Below, piece by piece: positions 31,177-42,095 of a stretch of 64,000 bases of DNA. Each line of letters opens with the position of its first letter. Within the stretch, counting starts at the first letter, position 1. The notes beneath the pieces were generated by a model, which made no database searches, was not told the origin of the DNA, and saw nothing but the letters and a program-made list of their open reading frames with translations. Location of the stretch: assembly GCA_026225945.1 (NCBI GenBank), contig JAMJFZ010000690.1:124001-188000 (forward strand), written 5' to 3'. The translations under genes and the position numbers were made by a program. This stretch comes from Cricetomys ansorgei. Its lineage: Eukaryota; Chordata; Mammalia; Rodentia; Nesomyidae.

Positions 31177-33089
31177 GTGTGTTACATATTCATTAAGCTA
31201 ATGTTAAATGTGTTAACTGTCTCACATATAAGATTTTTTTCATCTTTAAAAACATGTAGAATTTCTAACGTGTCATGACTACAAATGGAAAAGATCTTAT
31301 AATAAGATCCATTTTGATTATTTTAAACAATTTATGTCCAAGTCCTACAGCATTTCAATCTGTGTTTTGAAATTAGCAACTGGAAATCAACACTCTAGAG
31401 CTTTATAAGAGCCCCATTATTTCATTGATAATCATAAATAAACACCTTTTTGTAAGCTACATTGGGATAGAATCTAGATGGGATTTTGCTTTTATAGGTC
31501 CACTTATAAGATTCAAATATCAAATATTTCAATTTTAAGAAAAAATTATTTTTTCCTAAGAAGTCAAGACTGGCATTAATTCAGACAGATATAAAGATTG
31601 CTTTACTTTTGAAGTTAATTTTGCAGTTTATTTTCCCTTTATACTCATGACTTCAGTAAGGATTAATATTCAGTAACTAAGGTTTAAGAATGTATTGTTG
31701 ATCCACTGGGGCAGACATAGTTTTGGAATTTTAATTTGGGCAGCCTCTGCTTTGCTGGACAAAGAACATGGAAGGTGATAGCATGCTTGCTGCTGCTGGG
31801 AATGTGACCCTGCTCTTTTGAACAGTCCCCAGTTTCACTGCAGAAATAAGCCTCTATGACATAGGAGAGCAGTCAGGAGAGGACAGGGAGTGAACACGGA
31901 TGACAGAAGTGTCTGTGCCACCCATTCATTAGGGACTCACAAAGGGGTATAGAAATTCTGAGCTTTTGTAGGGACTGAGAGCTCCATATCAAATGTCTAT
32001 GGGGTAATTTAATTATATGGGCATGGTAGGAATGACACAGTGGTTACATTAATAAACTGAAGCATTAAAGAATAATAGCCCAGTTATTGCTGAATTATGG
32101 GAAACACGCTGCCTATTCATTCCTGGTGATATTAGAAGGGAGAAGGAGGGGGCGTACCACTTTGCACTCCCAATGTATAAAGAAACAGTCTCTTGCTTCT
32201 CCAGACCTGGGGAAAAACGGGTACAGTGGAAGACCCAAAGTCACACCCAATAGCATAAATCTTGCTTTGTGTAGGATGCTTAAAATATCATAAGCTAAGT
32301 CTTTTTTATGGTGCTAAATAAAAAATCACTTGGGCCAGATGTAGTAATGAACATATGATACATAAACATCTCTGAAGAACCTTTCCAACAGATCTCAGAG
32401 ATGATAATCCCTGTCCATTGTCCTGGGCCTCTTGTTAATAGAATCCCTGTGACACACTCATAAGCTGCTAGGCTACTAGCTTAAAGATGTAGTCCATTAT
32501 TTAATAGAAGCTAAAGTAATTTTTCATTTTTATCCACACTTTATGGACAACAAGAAGAAAATGCCCTCTCCACTTTTGTAGGAGCAGGGGAAAAGGAACT
32601 CACATTTGATTTCATACCATTTATCACGAAACACTTATTGAACTGTGCCAACACTCTTCCAGGAATTGGGCTGCAGGAGAAAAGAAGAGATATGTAAGAT
32701 ATGGTTATGGTCTCCACTTTCAGATTCCAGTAGGAGAATTCAGAGATTATCTAGCTCCTTTGTCCTACTAACTCCTGAAAATCTCTTTGTAAACTCTTGT
32801 ACACACTGTCTTCTCGTTGGTATTTCTTTATGTGTTAAAAAATGGTTAGTGATTAGAAGATCCATCCTGCCTCTAAAATCCATTGACACTATGAAGGCTG
32901 AAAATGCTATCTTGAGGAAGACAATAAACATCTCATTTGCACAGAAATGAGTTAAAATATACAGAGAACAACCTCAAGAACTACTAACAACATAAATTAG
33001 TATAAATATAAATCCAATAAAATAAATTATATGTTGTACTTTGAAGTTTGAGGAAAGTTGTCTGAAATGGTAAGGGGTGCTTCCTTTTA
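30801..33089. other. Unique AT-rich sequence
   Basis: No gene is seen. It contains a (TA)n run near 31138-31176 and, at about 32630-32720, a faint ancient-repeat-like phrase (CCAACACTCTTCCAGGAATT) that I cannot place. Confidence 0.4.
31137..31176. repeat. (TA)n/(TG) microsatellite
   Basis: Alternating TA with a short TGTGTG interruption. Confidence 0.9.
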
Positions 33090-33094
33090 ATAAA

Positions 33095-33350
33095 ATACCT
33101 AGAGGTCATGTGCTGGGTGTCTGTGCAAGGAGAAGCAGGTCAGAGCCATGTGAAGCTGAGACCTGTAAGTCAGCATGTGAGGTGAGACCCTCTGTCTTGG
33201 CCATCCAGGTTTTCCATCTCAAAAAATAAAAAAGATGAGAAGTGACTGAGAAAGACGCCTTCCCTCAACCTGTAGCCTTCAATATACACATATACCTGCA
33301 CACACACATACATAACACATATACAAACACAATAATAATAATAAAATAAA
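33095..33350 (+). mobile_element. Degraded B4/RSINE1-type SINE
   Basis: Partial landmarks only: GAGACCCTCTGTCTTGGC, 'CCATCTCAAAAAATAAAA' and a CACACACATACATA tail, in the order seen in the copies at 2086 and 35276. Confidence 0.4.
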
Positions 33351-33649
33351 TAAACACTTAAACTATATAGGGCCATTTTTTCAAACAAATATTGACAGCC
33401 ATTCTCACACGGAGAAAATAGTGACTATTGCTGCTTTTTTTGAGTGAACAACATAATGGCTTCCATAATAGGTAACATTTGAACTTATTAACAGCTATGA
33501 ATCAGACTCATGAATTTGATGGTTACGAATTTGTGAATGACTCGTGAATTTTTGTATTTTGTAAAAGGTATTTTTCATGAAGTAGAGAATTGTAATGCCT
33601 CGGGATAGAAACCATTCATGAAATTGCATGTAAACAAAGACATGAAAAA

Positions 33650-33765
33650 TGTAAAAAAAAAAAAAAAGAAGAAGAAGAAGAAAGAAAGAAACAAAAGAAA
33701 GAAGAAAAGAAAAAAAGGAAAGAAAGAAAAAAAAAGAAATGGAAAAAGAAAAATTCCAATAATGG
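33650..33765. repeat. A-rich (GAA)n/(GAAA)n purine tract
   Basis: Fifteen or so A followed by GAA and GAAA units over about 110 bp with no pyrimidine except one C. It generates long Lys or Phe frames (33495-33886 minus, 33618-33815 plus) that are not genes. Confidence 0.93.
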
Positions 33766-33925
33766 AATTTGAAGAAACAGAGCACTTACTTTTTTCAGCT
33801 AAAATAGACTGGTAAGAGTTCATGGGTAAAATACAAGGTTGGAGTACATTTGTTGACACGTATCTCCCAGAGGAGGTCAGTGCCATTCATTGTCCCAGAA
33901 TCACCTTCACAAAGACTTTTTACGT

Positions 33926-34111
33926 CAGTGGTCTTCAAGTTGAACAGGCAAGACCATCACATGGAAAACTTGTTAAAACAGGTTGCTGGGCCAAATCACA
34001 GAGCTCTGATTCAGCAGGACTGGGATGGAGCCAGAGAGTCTGCATTTCTATCCATTTTCCTCCTCCCTTCTTCTGGGGCTGATGATCCAGAGACCAGCTT
34101 AAGAACCACTG
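33926..34111 (+). mobile_element. MER5A-type hAT-Charlie transposon
   Basis: It begins CAGTGGTCTTCAAGTTG and ends TTAAGAACCACTG. The inside has 'GGAAAACTTGTTAAAACAGG', 'TTGCTGGGCCAAATCACAGA' and 'GAGTCTGCATTTCTATCC'. The flanking octamers TTTTACGT and CTTTAAGT agree at six of eight positions. It is an ancient mammal-wide element. Confidence 0.85.
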
Positions 34112-35275
34112 CTTTAAGTATTAGAAAGACAATGCCCTCCGGAGCCTTGAGAGAAATTGCAAAATCCCCTTTAACTTGGCAGTTAAGGCCAATTTTCTTT
34201 CATGTTGCATTGACAGACATCCTTGATGAGGTAGTCCTTGATAATTCAAAGGGCAGAGTTTAGAAATACTAAAGATGAAATGGAAACAGCGTGGCTTTTC
34301 CTTGTGCCACTTAACAGGCGTTACATAAACAGACATTCTCCTGCAGACTTGGTTCTTTACTTCAGCTCTTCAGAGCATTCCACTGGGATCAAAGAGTAGC
34401 TGGGTAACCCTGGCTAATTGCATCCCTTTCCAGTCCCACTTCGTCATGTGCTCTGGGCAAAGCAGATGAATCCAACCATTGCCCACTAGTTCCTGTGTAG
34501 CCACAAACTTCAGAAAAGGATTAGTCAGCAGTTCCTGACTCTCCTGCCCACATTAACCACATTTTGGCCACCAAAAATGTGGGTCAGCACATTGCCAAAG
34601 TGCCAAAGCCTGGTGGTTATAAGGACCAGAAAGCATAACTTGAAAACACTTGAGGCCATTGCTGTTCAAAACATGGAGAAGGAGGGCAAAGGTCACCCCT
34701 GCTTTTCTTGGACCTGATCCTGTTATGCCATCTTTTTGTGAAGCCAACTGCTGCTCACATAATTTTATTTTTCTCTTATAAATTCTGCCAGACAGTGGTT
34801 TAATTCAATGAGGCTTGGCTGCAATTTTTAGTCAGATGCACCTATTTTTCTATTCTTTTTCCTAGAGAAAGAAACACGTGACTAAATTTTATACTACAGG
34901 CTGAATGCTAAAAATCAGTAACCTTCACTCTAACCCAGACTCATAAAGAAAGCCACACTCTTAGAAACACATCCTTTTTATTTTGATTGTGCTACAAGTA
35001 CATAATTTGGTTTAAAAATTTGCTGGGTTTTCCCTCGTAGGGCATTATATTATTGGCTTCTTGGGAGCTTTTTTTGTACTAAAATATTCATTTGTAAAGA
35101 ATGACAGTGCTTCTCAGTCATTATCTATATGTTATCAACTTTCTGGTTCTGATCTAGTGAGAAATCTACCTTAGACAAGGTTTGGCAGAAGCAAAACTCT
35201 CAGAACCTATAATTGGTTAATTGTCTTGCTTACACAGCATTAGCCTCAATGAGAAGCTTAACAATATGTATTTGG
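34112..35275. other. Unique non-coding sequence
   Basis: No gene or repeat family is recognised. Confidence 0.45.
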
Positions 35276-35560
35276 AGAGCTTAATAGGCAAAGTGCTTGT
35301 CCATCAAGCGTGAGAACCTTAGTTGGATCCCCAGAACCCATGTAAAGATTGTATGTGGCAATGTGTTTCTGTAATCCCGGTGTTGAGGAGGTAGAGAAAC
35401 AGTAGATAGCCTAATGTTAGCTAGCCAGCCAGTCTAGCTGAATTAGAAAGCTTTGGGTCCAGTGAAAGACACTGTCTCAAAAATAAGGTGGAACATGATT
35501 AAGGTAGACATCCAGCCTCAGCCTCTGACTCACACCTTCACATACACCTGAAGTAATGCA
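35276..35560 (+). mobile_element. Composite B4/RSINE1-type SINE
   Basis: The tRNA-like head (AGGCAAAGTGCTTGTCCATC, 'GTTGGATCCCCAGAACCCA') is followed by a B1-like middle and 'GACACTGTCTCAAAAATAAG'. This is the same layout as at 2086-2395. Confidence 0.65.
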
Positions 35561-35641
35561 CACACAGAGAGAGAGAGAGAGAGACAGAGAGAGAGACAGA
35601 GAGAGAGACAGAGAGAGACAGAGACATACACACACACACAA
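35561..35641. repeat. (GA)n/(CA)n compound microsatellite
   Basis: GAGAGA blocks with regular GACA interruptions, then CACACACA, at the tail of the preceding SINE. Confidence 0.95.
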
Positions 35642-35835
35642 ACAAATGTATACAAACAAAAAAATCCAGAGTGGATTTTAAAGCTTTGATTTTACTGCAT
35701 TAAGAATTAAAGAGACCAGGCCCTCAAAATGTAGAACATAGTAAAAGAAACCATGAATGAGATCGTGCAGAATTAGAAACATATTTGGGTATTATGCAAA
35801 GTTCATTGGCTATGTTATTTCTTTGATGCAACAGT

Positions 35836-36022
35836 TATTTTTTAATTTATTTTATGTACGTTAGTGTTTTGCCTACATGTATATCTGTATAAGTGTGTCA
35901 GGTCCCCTGTAACTGGAGTTAGAGACAGTTGTGAGCTGTCATGTGGTTGCTGGGAATTGAACCCGGGTTCTCTGGAAGAGCAGCCAGTGCTCTTAATCAC
36001 TGAGTCATCTATCTCTCCAGCC
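35836..36022 (-). mobile_element. B3-type SINE
   Basis: Reverse-oriented and nearly complete: TTTTGCCTACATGTATATCT, 'GTAACTGGAGTTAGAGACAG', 'TGCTGGGAATTGAACCCGGG', 'AGAGCAGCCAGTGCTCTTAA' and the head 'CATCTATCTCTCCAGCC'. Confidence 0.92.
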
Positions 36023-36104
36023 TAACAGTTTTCTAAGCACATTGACAGTAAGGACAGCACAGTCCATATTCAACAAAGCACACAGATTTTTAAATTTCAT
36101 TATT

Positions 36105-36360
36105 AGTGAATGAAGAGATGGCTCAGCAGTTAATGGCACATGTTTAGAAGTCATAAAGACTGGAGTTCAGGTCCCAGTTCCTACTTAAAAAGTCAAGCAT
36201 CCAGCAAAATCCTGTAACTGCAGCTTTAGGGGACTGGAGTATCTAGTGCCCTCTTCCGGCTGTGTACAAAGTTGCATGCAATGTCACATGCTTGCACATG
36301 CTCACACACATGCATGTATACTCTTGCAAAAACATACATACAGGTAAATAAATACATTTT
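36105..36360 (+). mobile_element. B2/B3-type SINE, diverged
   Basis: The head GAAGAGATGGCTCAGCAGTT leads to 'CTGTAACTGCAGCTTTAGGG', 'TGCCCTCTTCCGGCTG' and a CACACATGCATG to AAATAAATACA tail. Confidence 0.85.
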
Positions 36361-36411
36361 CTAAAAATTCAATATTATTTAAATATGGAATATTTTACAT
36401 GGACAAAGTAT

Positions 36412-36592
36412 CTTTGTATTTATTTTTATTAATTTATATGTATGAGTGTTTTGTCTACATGTATATCTGTGCACCACATGTGTCTCTTGTGTCTAGGGTG
36501 GTAAGCTTTCGTGTGAGTGCTAGAATTCAGACCCAGATCCTATGCAACAACAAGAGAGAGAGTTGAGAGGCTGAGCCAACTCTCCAGCACCT
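36412..36592 (-). mobile_element. B3-type SINE
   Basis: Reverse-oriented: TATGTATGAGTGTTTTGTCT, 'ACATGTATATCTGTGCACCA', 'GAGTGCTAGAATTCAGACCC' and the head 'GCCAACTCTCCAGCAC'. It lies 50 bp from a SINE in the opposite orientation. Confidence 0.88.
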
Positions 36593-36944
36593 AAATTATT
36601 TTTTACAAAATTAGATATATACAAATTTTCCTCTCATGAATATAATATACTTGTCAATTTTCAAATCATGTCATAGAAAACACTATTTTCTTTTTTTTAA
36701 ACCCAATCTCCAAAGAGGAGTGTTTTCTGGGCAAAACATTGTGAAAATGGAGCAATATGTTCCTGACCTCTGGAAACAATGAACTGGAGCTTTTGATTAG
36801 CAGGAGCCTGGTTTTCTTCTTTGAGTTTCTTGGGGCCCCAGACACCTGGATTTCTTGATAGAGCTTTGCCACCTTCAGTGTCTCATGAGATTATCCGAGA
36901 GGAGGGGGGAAGAATGTTGATTTTTTTCTGTATTCAGATATGAA

Positions 36945-36959
36945 TGACTCACTTTGCAT
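36945..36959 (+). promoter_or_regulatory. AP-1 and POU/octamer-type motif pair
   Basis: TGACTCA (36945-36951), the AP-1 consensus, is directly followed by CTTTGCAT (36952-36959), the reverse complement of the octamer-like ATGCAAAG. A C/EBP-like TTATGCAAC lies nearby at about 36980. The spacing is suggestive of an enhancer, but such motifs also arise by chance. Confidence 0.35.
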
Positions 36960-38774
36960 GGAAAATATGCCCTAATTTGCTTATGCAACGCTATGGATTT
37001 AGAGTTCACAGCCATTGTTCAATCATGACGAGGCTGTAACATAATGGAGTGACCTCCTTAGAAAATGAGTAGCCCCAATGAAGCATTGTTATGACTTCAC
37101 ATGACAACTTGGATACAGCTTGCAGCAGGCACATGGATTCAAACTCTCTCCTGATTTTTAAAGCATCATCTTCTTTTCTTTAGGATCTAAAAGCACTATA
37201 GAAATTCGGTGTACAAATCAATCCTTAAGCTATTGTGTATGGAGGGCCATGTTTTATGATAAAAAAGCACTGGAATTATGTGATGACATATCCAAATTCA
37301 GCTGACATGACTGAGGAGAATAGTGAAAGCACAAGGTGGACCAGATGACAAAAAAGGAAAAGTTCATCATGTATTTTACTTGCCTTTCTATTTTCCTAAA
37401 AGCAATAAGTATTAAAGAATCTTTCTGAAAGTCCCAGCTCAAATGACACTCCATGTATGAGGCATTTAAGGAATTTCCCAGCAAGAAATGGTCTCGTCTT
37501 TATCTTCTGAACTGCACAGCACATCTTTACAGAGTTGTTACATATGGACATCCATTTTCATAGTTCTCATATATGTCTTACCTACTTTCTTAGAGGGACC
37601 AGACTGCAGACATTACTCTATGATTGCCACTTATTAAGTACTCAAAAGCAACATGTGTAATCAGCATGTGTAGAAGACACCTTATATAATTTATAGAACA
37701 TGGTGAAAAAAATCAAAACGCAGTGCCTTTTAAAAAATAAGAATTCCAACATGGTGACAGCAGAGCATGAAGTGGAGTCAAGCCCCTTCATGAAGCCTTA
37801 TGCAACTTCATAGGGGTTGCCATCTCTGAAGCTCACCTCTCATACAAATAACGAATGAGTTTGTCATTCACCTCGCCAACCAAAGGTGTACTTTTGGGCT
37901 GTGTCATCATGGTTTGGATTTTTAACTAAATTACAAAACATAGAAAATAAGTTTTGTGACCATTTTTAATTCCTTTAAACAACTCCCCTCTTTTTCTTTT
38001 AATTATTGCCTTTATTAAAAGGTGTTTCCTTGGCACGTTATAAGTTAGTGGACACCATTGAAGATTGCCCAGCCAACAGTAAGCTTTTTACTGAAGCCCA
38101 ATCAGCATGCATTGTGTGTTTACGGTCTCCATTTTACTGGAACTTAACCACTTTACCTTACAAGTAGTTAAGGTTTTCTGTTGTGCATCCAGCACTTAGG
38201 CAAAAGGGTAAAGAAAATGAAATAGCATGATTCTCCTGCATATTATCAAATCACTTTTTAAAAATCAAATTCTGGCCTTACTACTATGCATTTCTAGGGA
38301 GGCTGGGGATGTCAGTGTGGTGTGTGCTCTTTGTGACAAATTTACTAAGTGATTTCTTTTTAATTGAGAAAGGAATGTCACATGGGGGCATGGCTTGAGC
38401 AAGGCTTGTTTGTGCAAGTTGGAAAGAATAGAGCTCTACAAAAGGCAAACAAGAGAGCAAATCCTGCCTTGGAAAAATTCACCCACTGGAAATGTGGTCT
38501 TGTCCAGATAGTGAGAAAATAATTGTCTCCAGGTTTGATGAAGGGTTTACAGCACTAACGTTTTAGGATGAAATACAGCTGGTTTCAGATTCCACTGTCA
38601 ACTCAAAATCAAGCTACTTCCATGTGGTTTGGGGTTTTACAACTATTTTTTTGTAGAGTACTCGTAGGGACTTTTTGTTCCAGAAACATCCTTGGGCATA
38701 CGCCACTCCACTCCCACCAATTCAATTACTTGAGCTCCTGCAGAAAATTTACCGGGCGGCATTACTGATTCTTC

Positions 38775-38788
38775 CCAGAAGAGGGCGC
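38775..38788 (+). promoter_or_regulatory. CTCF-like binding site
   Basis: CCAGAAGAGGGCGC fits the CTCF core CCASYAGRKGGCRS at all but one position (A for Y at the fifth). It lies in a patch (38690-38900) with several CpGs, unlike the CpG-poor surroundings. Confidence 0.5.
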
Positions 38789-40774
38789 CATGATACCTCC
38801 ATCAGTTCTGGACGTAGCCACAACTTCAGCAAAGCCCTTTTAAACGGTTTGCGTCCTCAACCCGAACACAAAATCCTCAAAGAGAAGAGAAGAATAAGAG
38901 TAAATCTAACACGGAAAAATACACTCTTCAGAGCAGCAGCTTCTGCAGTTCTAAGAGGCAGTTCTTTGTGTCAGGAGTGGTGGTGGTAGATTCTATCTTA
39001 AAAAATGAATTCCAAGATAGATTTGGGGCTGACTCTCTGACTGCCGCCTTGCTTCTTTTGTTCTTGTCCTTTTTGTGAGCTATTTTCTATTTATCCCAGA
39101 AACTGCTTTTCTGATGAAATTTATATGTACATAAACTAGTAAAATAAGATAATTGTTAATTTTCCCATTTGAAGGCTGATGACTTGTTAACCTAGTGTTT
39201 GGAATGATTTTTGAAAAATGAAATGCATTTTTTGCTGCTTTCATAGCCAATTTGGTGGAGGAAAACAGTTTACTAATTTATATTTGATTGTTATTACTCG
39301 GCTGTGCATATGGCATTATATTAATTACTCCAATTCACACTAGAGAGAGCTGCCCTAATTATAGAAAAAATGTGTCTATTTTCATGCAAAAAATGTATAG
39401 GAAATATCCTATTTAGCAGAAGAAACCCTTTAACACCCAACTTGATTTTTGAGAAAAGACCAGCTTTATAATGCATGCTAATTAAATTATTTCTTTTTAA
39501 ATGGCAACATGTACAGTATACAAAAGAGAATATTATGTCTTGATTTAAATGAAATTAGAACAATAAACACATTTTGAAATTGTCATATGTTAATGGTACA
39601 ATTTTTAAAACAAGCTTGGCAATCTACATATTGTCACTAATTGCTTTGGTAGTTATTTTTCTCCCTTTGTCTGATGATATTGTTCCCTTATGTTAACGTT
39701 TTGGCAGACTCTTTGGATGTAAAATATTTTTCAAGCCCGACCAGACATTGCTTCATTTTTCATTCTCTTTTCATTATGTTTGGAGTATTATCAAAGGAGG
39801 CTATTGGTATTTTACATGCAGCCTACTTTTATCCATTATATCTTTTAAACATGAGATGCAATTAAATTAGCAACACTACTAATTCAATTGAAAAAATAAA
39901 ACAAACAAACAAAATACTGTGGTAGAATGCTCTAGACTTGGTTAACAAAAATGTATCACACACAAATAGAGGCTGTGACACCTACATTACATCATTTGAA
40001 TCTGTGGTACTTCTCATAAAATTTTTTATTTGTGTGCTAAGGTCCTATGAGATGTGCTGATCTCCAAGCTCAGCAGGCACGGAAGTTAGGGCTCCTTTTG
40101 GAACAGACCCCTGTAATGTTCTTTCTTATCTGGCTTCAACCAGGACTCAACTTTTAGCCATGACTCTAGAAAGCCACGGTGCTTCCAGAGTTGTTTAGGA
40201 CCCTTAGAAGTAGCACAAAAGGAGGCTTCCTCCCCACTCTTTCATTGTGTTTCAAATTTTCTCTAAGATTAGATGTTTCAAAATGTCATGGAGAAGCATC
40301 TTGCTATGAAGCTGATTAAAGGGACATCTACTAGGTTATAAAATTCCAAGTGTACTAAATACCCAGCCAGGTTTGTGCAGTAGTGGGAACTGGATGTGTG
40401 CTTTTCTACATCCTTTCCATCATCTTTCCAAGGTACACAAAAGATGGCATTTCACAAGGACACATTTTCAAAGCTTGAGATTGTGATGAGTTCACAGGTA
40501 ACAAAAATGAGCTACTGTTCTCTCTATAACCAAAAGACTAGCTGTGCTGAAAATATTTCAGAAGCAGGCATCCCTGGTCTGAAACATGTCAAATGGCAAT
40601 ATTTGGATTCTGGAGATCTTTGTATAGTCTTAACTAGTGGTCTTGAACTTTATGTATTTATAACATCATCACCAATACTAGAATCAAGATAGGAAACAAA
40701 AATTCCCAATACGAATATTGTATTTTATCTCTCAAGGTTAGAGAATTTTCCTGATGTTCTTTAAATTTTTTAGT

Positions 40775-40946
40775 TACATTTATTTATTTTGTTGCTGGGA
40801 ATTGGCCACAACACACATGGGGAGGTCAGAGTAAAACTTGCAAAAGTCCATCCTCTTTTTTCCATCATATAGGTCCCAAGAATTGAACTCAGGTCCTCAG
40901 GTTTGGCAGAAAGTGCCTTTAGTCACTAAGCTACCTCACTGGCCCT
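40775..40946 (-). mobile_element. B2-superfamily SINE
   Basis: Reverse-oriented: ACATTTATTTATTTTGTTGC, 'CATGGGGAGGTCAGAGTAAA', 'GAATTGAACTCAGGTCCTCA' and the head 'GCTACCTCACTGGCCC'. It is of the same subtype as at 30176 and 53225. Confidence 0.82.
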
Positions 40947-41054
40947 ATCTTGATGTTCTTGAGTGATTTGAACTAAGAACTTCCTTAAGAAACTCTTGCT
41001 ACATGTCCTTTTGTGTTTCTCTCCATAACTTTTTAGGTAAAGGGGTTTGGAACT

Positions 41055-41125
41055 TAACCGTGATGTTAGCATCACCTGGAATCACAATCGGCCCCTTTCT
41101 GATTTCTCAGGTCTAAGCTGGTTCC
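41055..41125 (+). mobile_element. MER5A-like fragment
   Basis: GTTAGCATCACCTGGAA and 'CCCTTTCTGATTTCTCAG' resemble the MER5A core. No termini are visible. Confidence 0.35.
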
Positions 41126-41459
41126 CTAGACTTCTCACTTTTGGTGAGTTCTGAGGTAATGATAATGACAGGATTTCCTAATGATTTTGAGGGTGAAAAG
41201 ATGATATTCAGAGAACAGCTGAGCTATATCTGATGATAGCAGCAATCTCTTCTTCCTCTGAGGCCTTATTGAAAATGGAAATACTAATGAAGCACTGCAC
41301 CTCTTACAGAAATGCATGACTCTGAAAATGAATACAACTATCTTTAAGCTAAGGGAGACTTCAATCTTATAAAGATCTCATGTGGTCATGGCTGATAAAG
41401 TTTCAAGTAATTACTCAAATTTGGAATCCAACAAACTGAATTTGAAGTACATCAACAGG

Positions 41460-41625
41460 GTGTCTCCGTCTTGGCATTATTGACACTTAGATCTGGTTAT
41501 TCTTTAGTATGGAAAGTTGTCCTGCATATTGTATAGCGGCATCCCTAGATTGTACATTCCAGATGCCAAATATCACCTGCAAGGGAAAAAGCGTCCTTGG
41601 TTGAGAATAACTTTGTTACATTATT
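41460..41625 (+). mobile_element. Ancient hAT-like DNA transposon fossil
   Basis: CTTGGCATTATTGACACTT, 'GTCCTGCATATTGTATAGC', 'GGCATCCCTAGATTGTACA' and 'CCTTGGTTGAGAATAACT' follow the order of a mammal-wide repeat I know but cannot name. Two antisense copies lie at 47235 and 54755. Confidence 0.6.
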
Positions 41626-41999
41626 TCCCAATTCCTTAAAATGTGGAAAATAATTGCAGAGTACATTCATATGAACATGTCACTGTAACTCACTTGAGCT
41701 TCGCTTTCAGCATTTAACTGGTGCAATCCTTCCTATTCTGCCTATCACATCTTAGTTCTTTTGCTCATCTATTCATGATGCTGCCATTTGTTCCTTCTCT
41801 TTCTTTCCAAATGTGAAATCTTTAAGAGTTCATGAATTCCTAATATGTCTATTTCGTAGAGGGTCCTTGTAAATTGAGTATTTTAATCGTGCCTGTATCT
41901 TGTATGCCTTGATATGTTTCATTAGTTATAAATATTTCAATGGTTTGTTAAACTTTAGTAGTCCCTGCAAAGGCCTGAATATTTCAAGGGTTTGAAATG

Positions 42000-42095
42000 A
42001 ATAATCAATAGCCTCCAGAGATGCTGTGGCAGAAGTTCAAGGCCAGGTTGGTCTAAGTAGGACTTCTAGCCAGACCTTGTCCTAAAACAAATGAA
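42000..42095 (+). mobile_element. B1-like fragment
   Basis: 'GTTCAAGGCCAGGTTGGTCT' and 'CAGACCTTGTCCTAAAACAA' are B1 middle and tail. The head is lost. Confidence 0.55.

Larger units (their letters stand above)
36593..40769. other. Repeat-poor unique sequence, candidate regulatory zone
   Basis: About 4.2 kb in which I recognise no SINE, LINE or LTR, in contrast to the flanks. It holds the motif pair at 36945 and the CpG-bearing patch at 38690-38900. No coding frame is convincing. Confidence 0.45.

Noticed and set aside
33495..33886. Phe/Ser-rich minus-strand and Lys-rich plus-strand frames
   Set aside because: Purely compositional, generated by the A-rich (GAA)n tract at 33650-33765.
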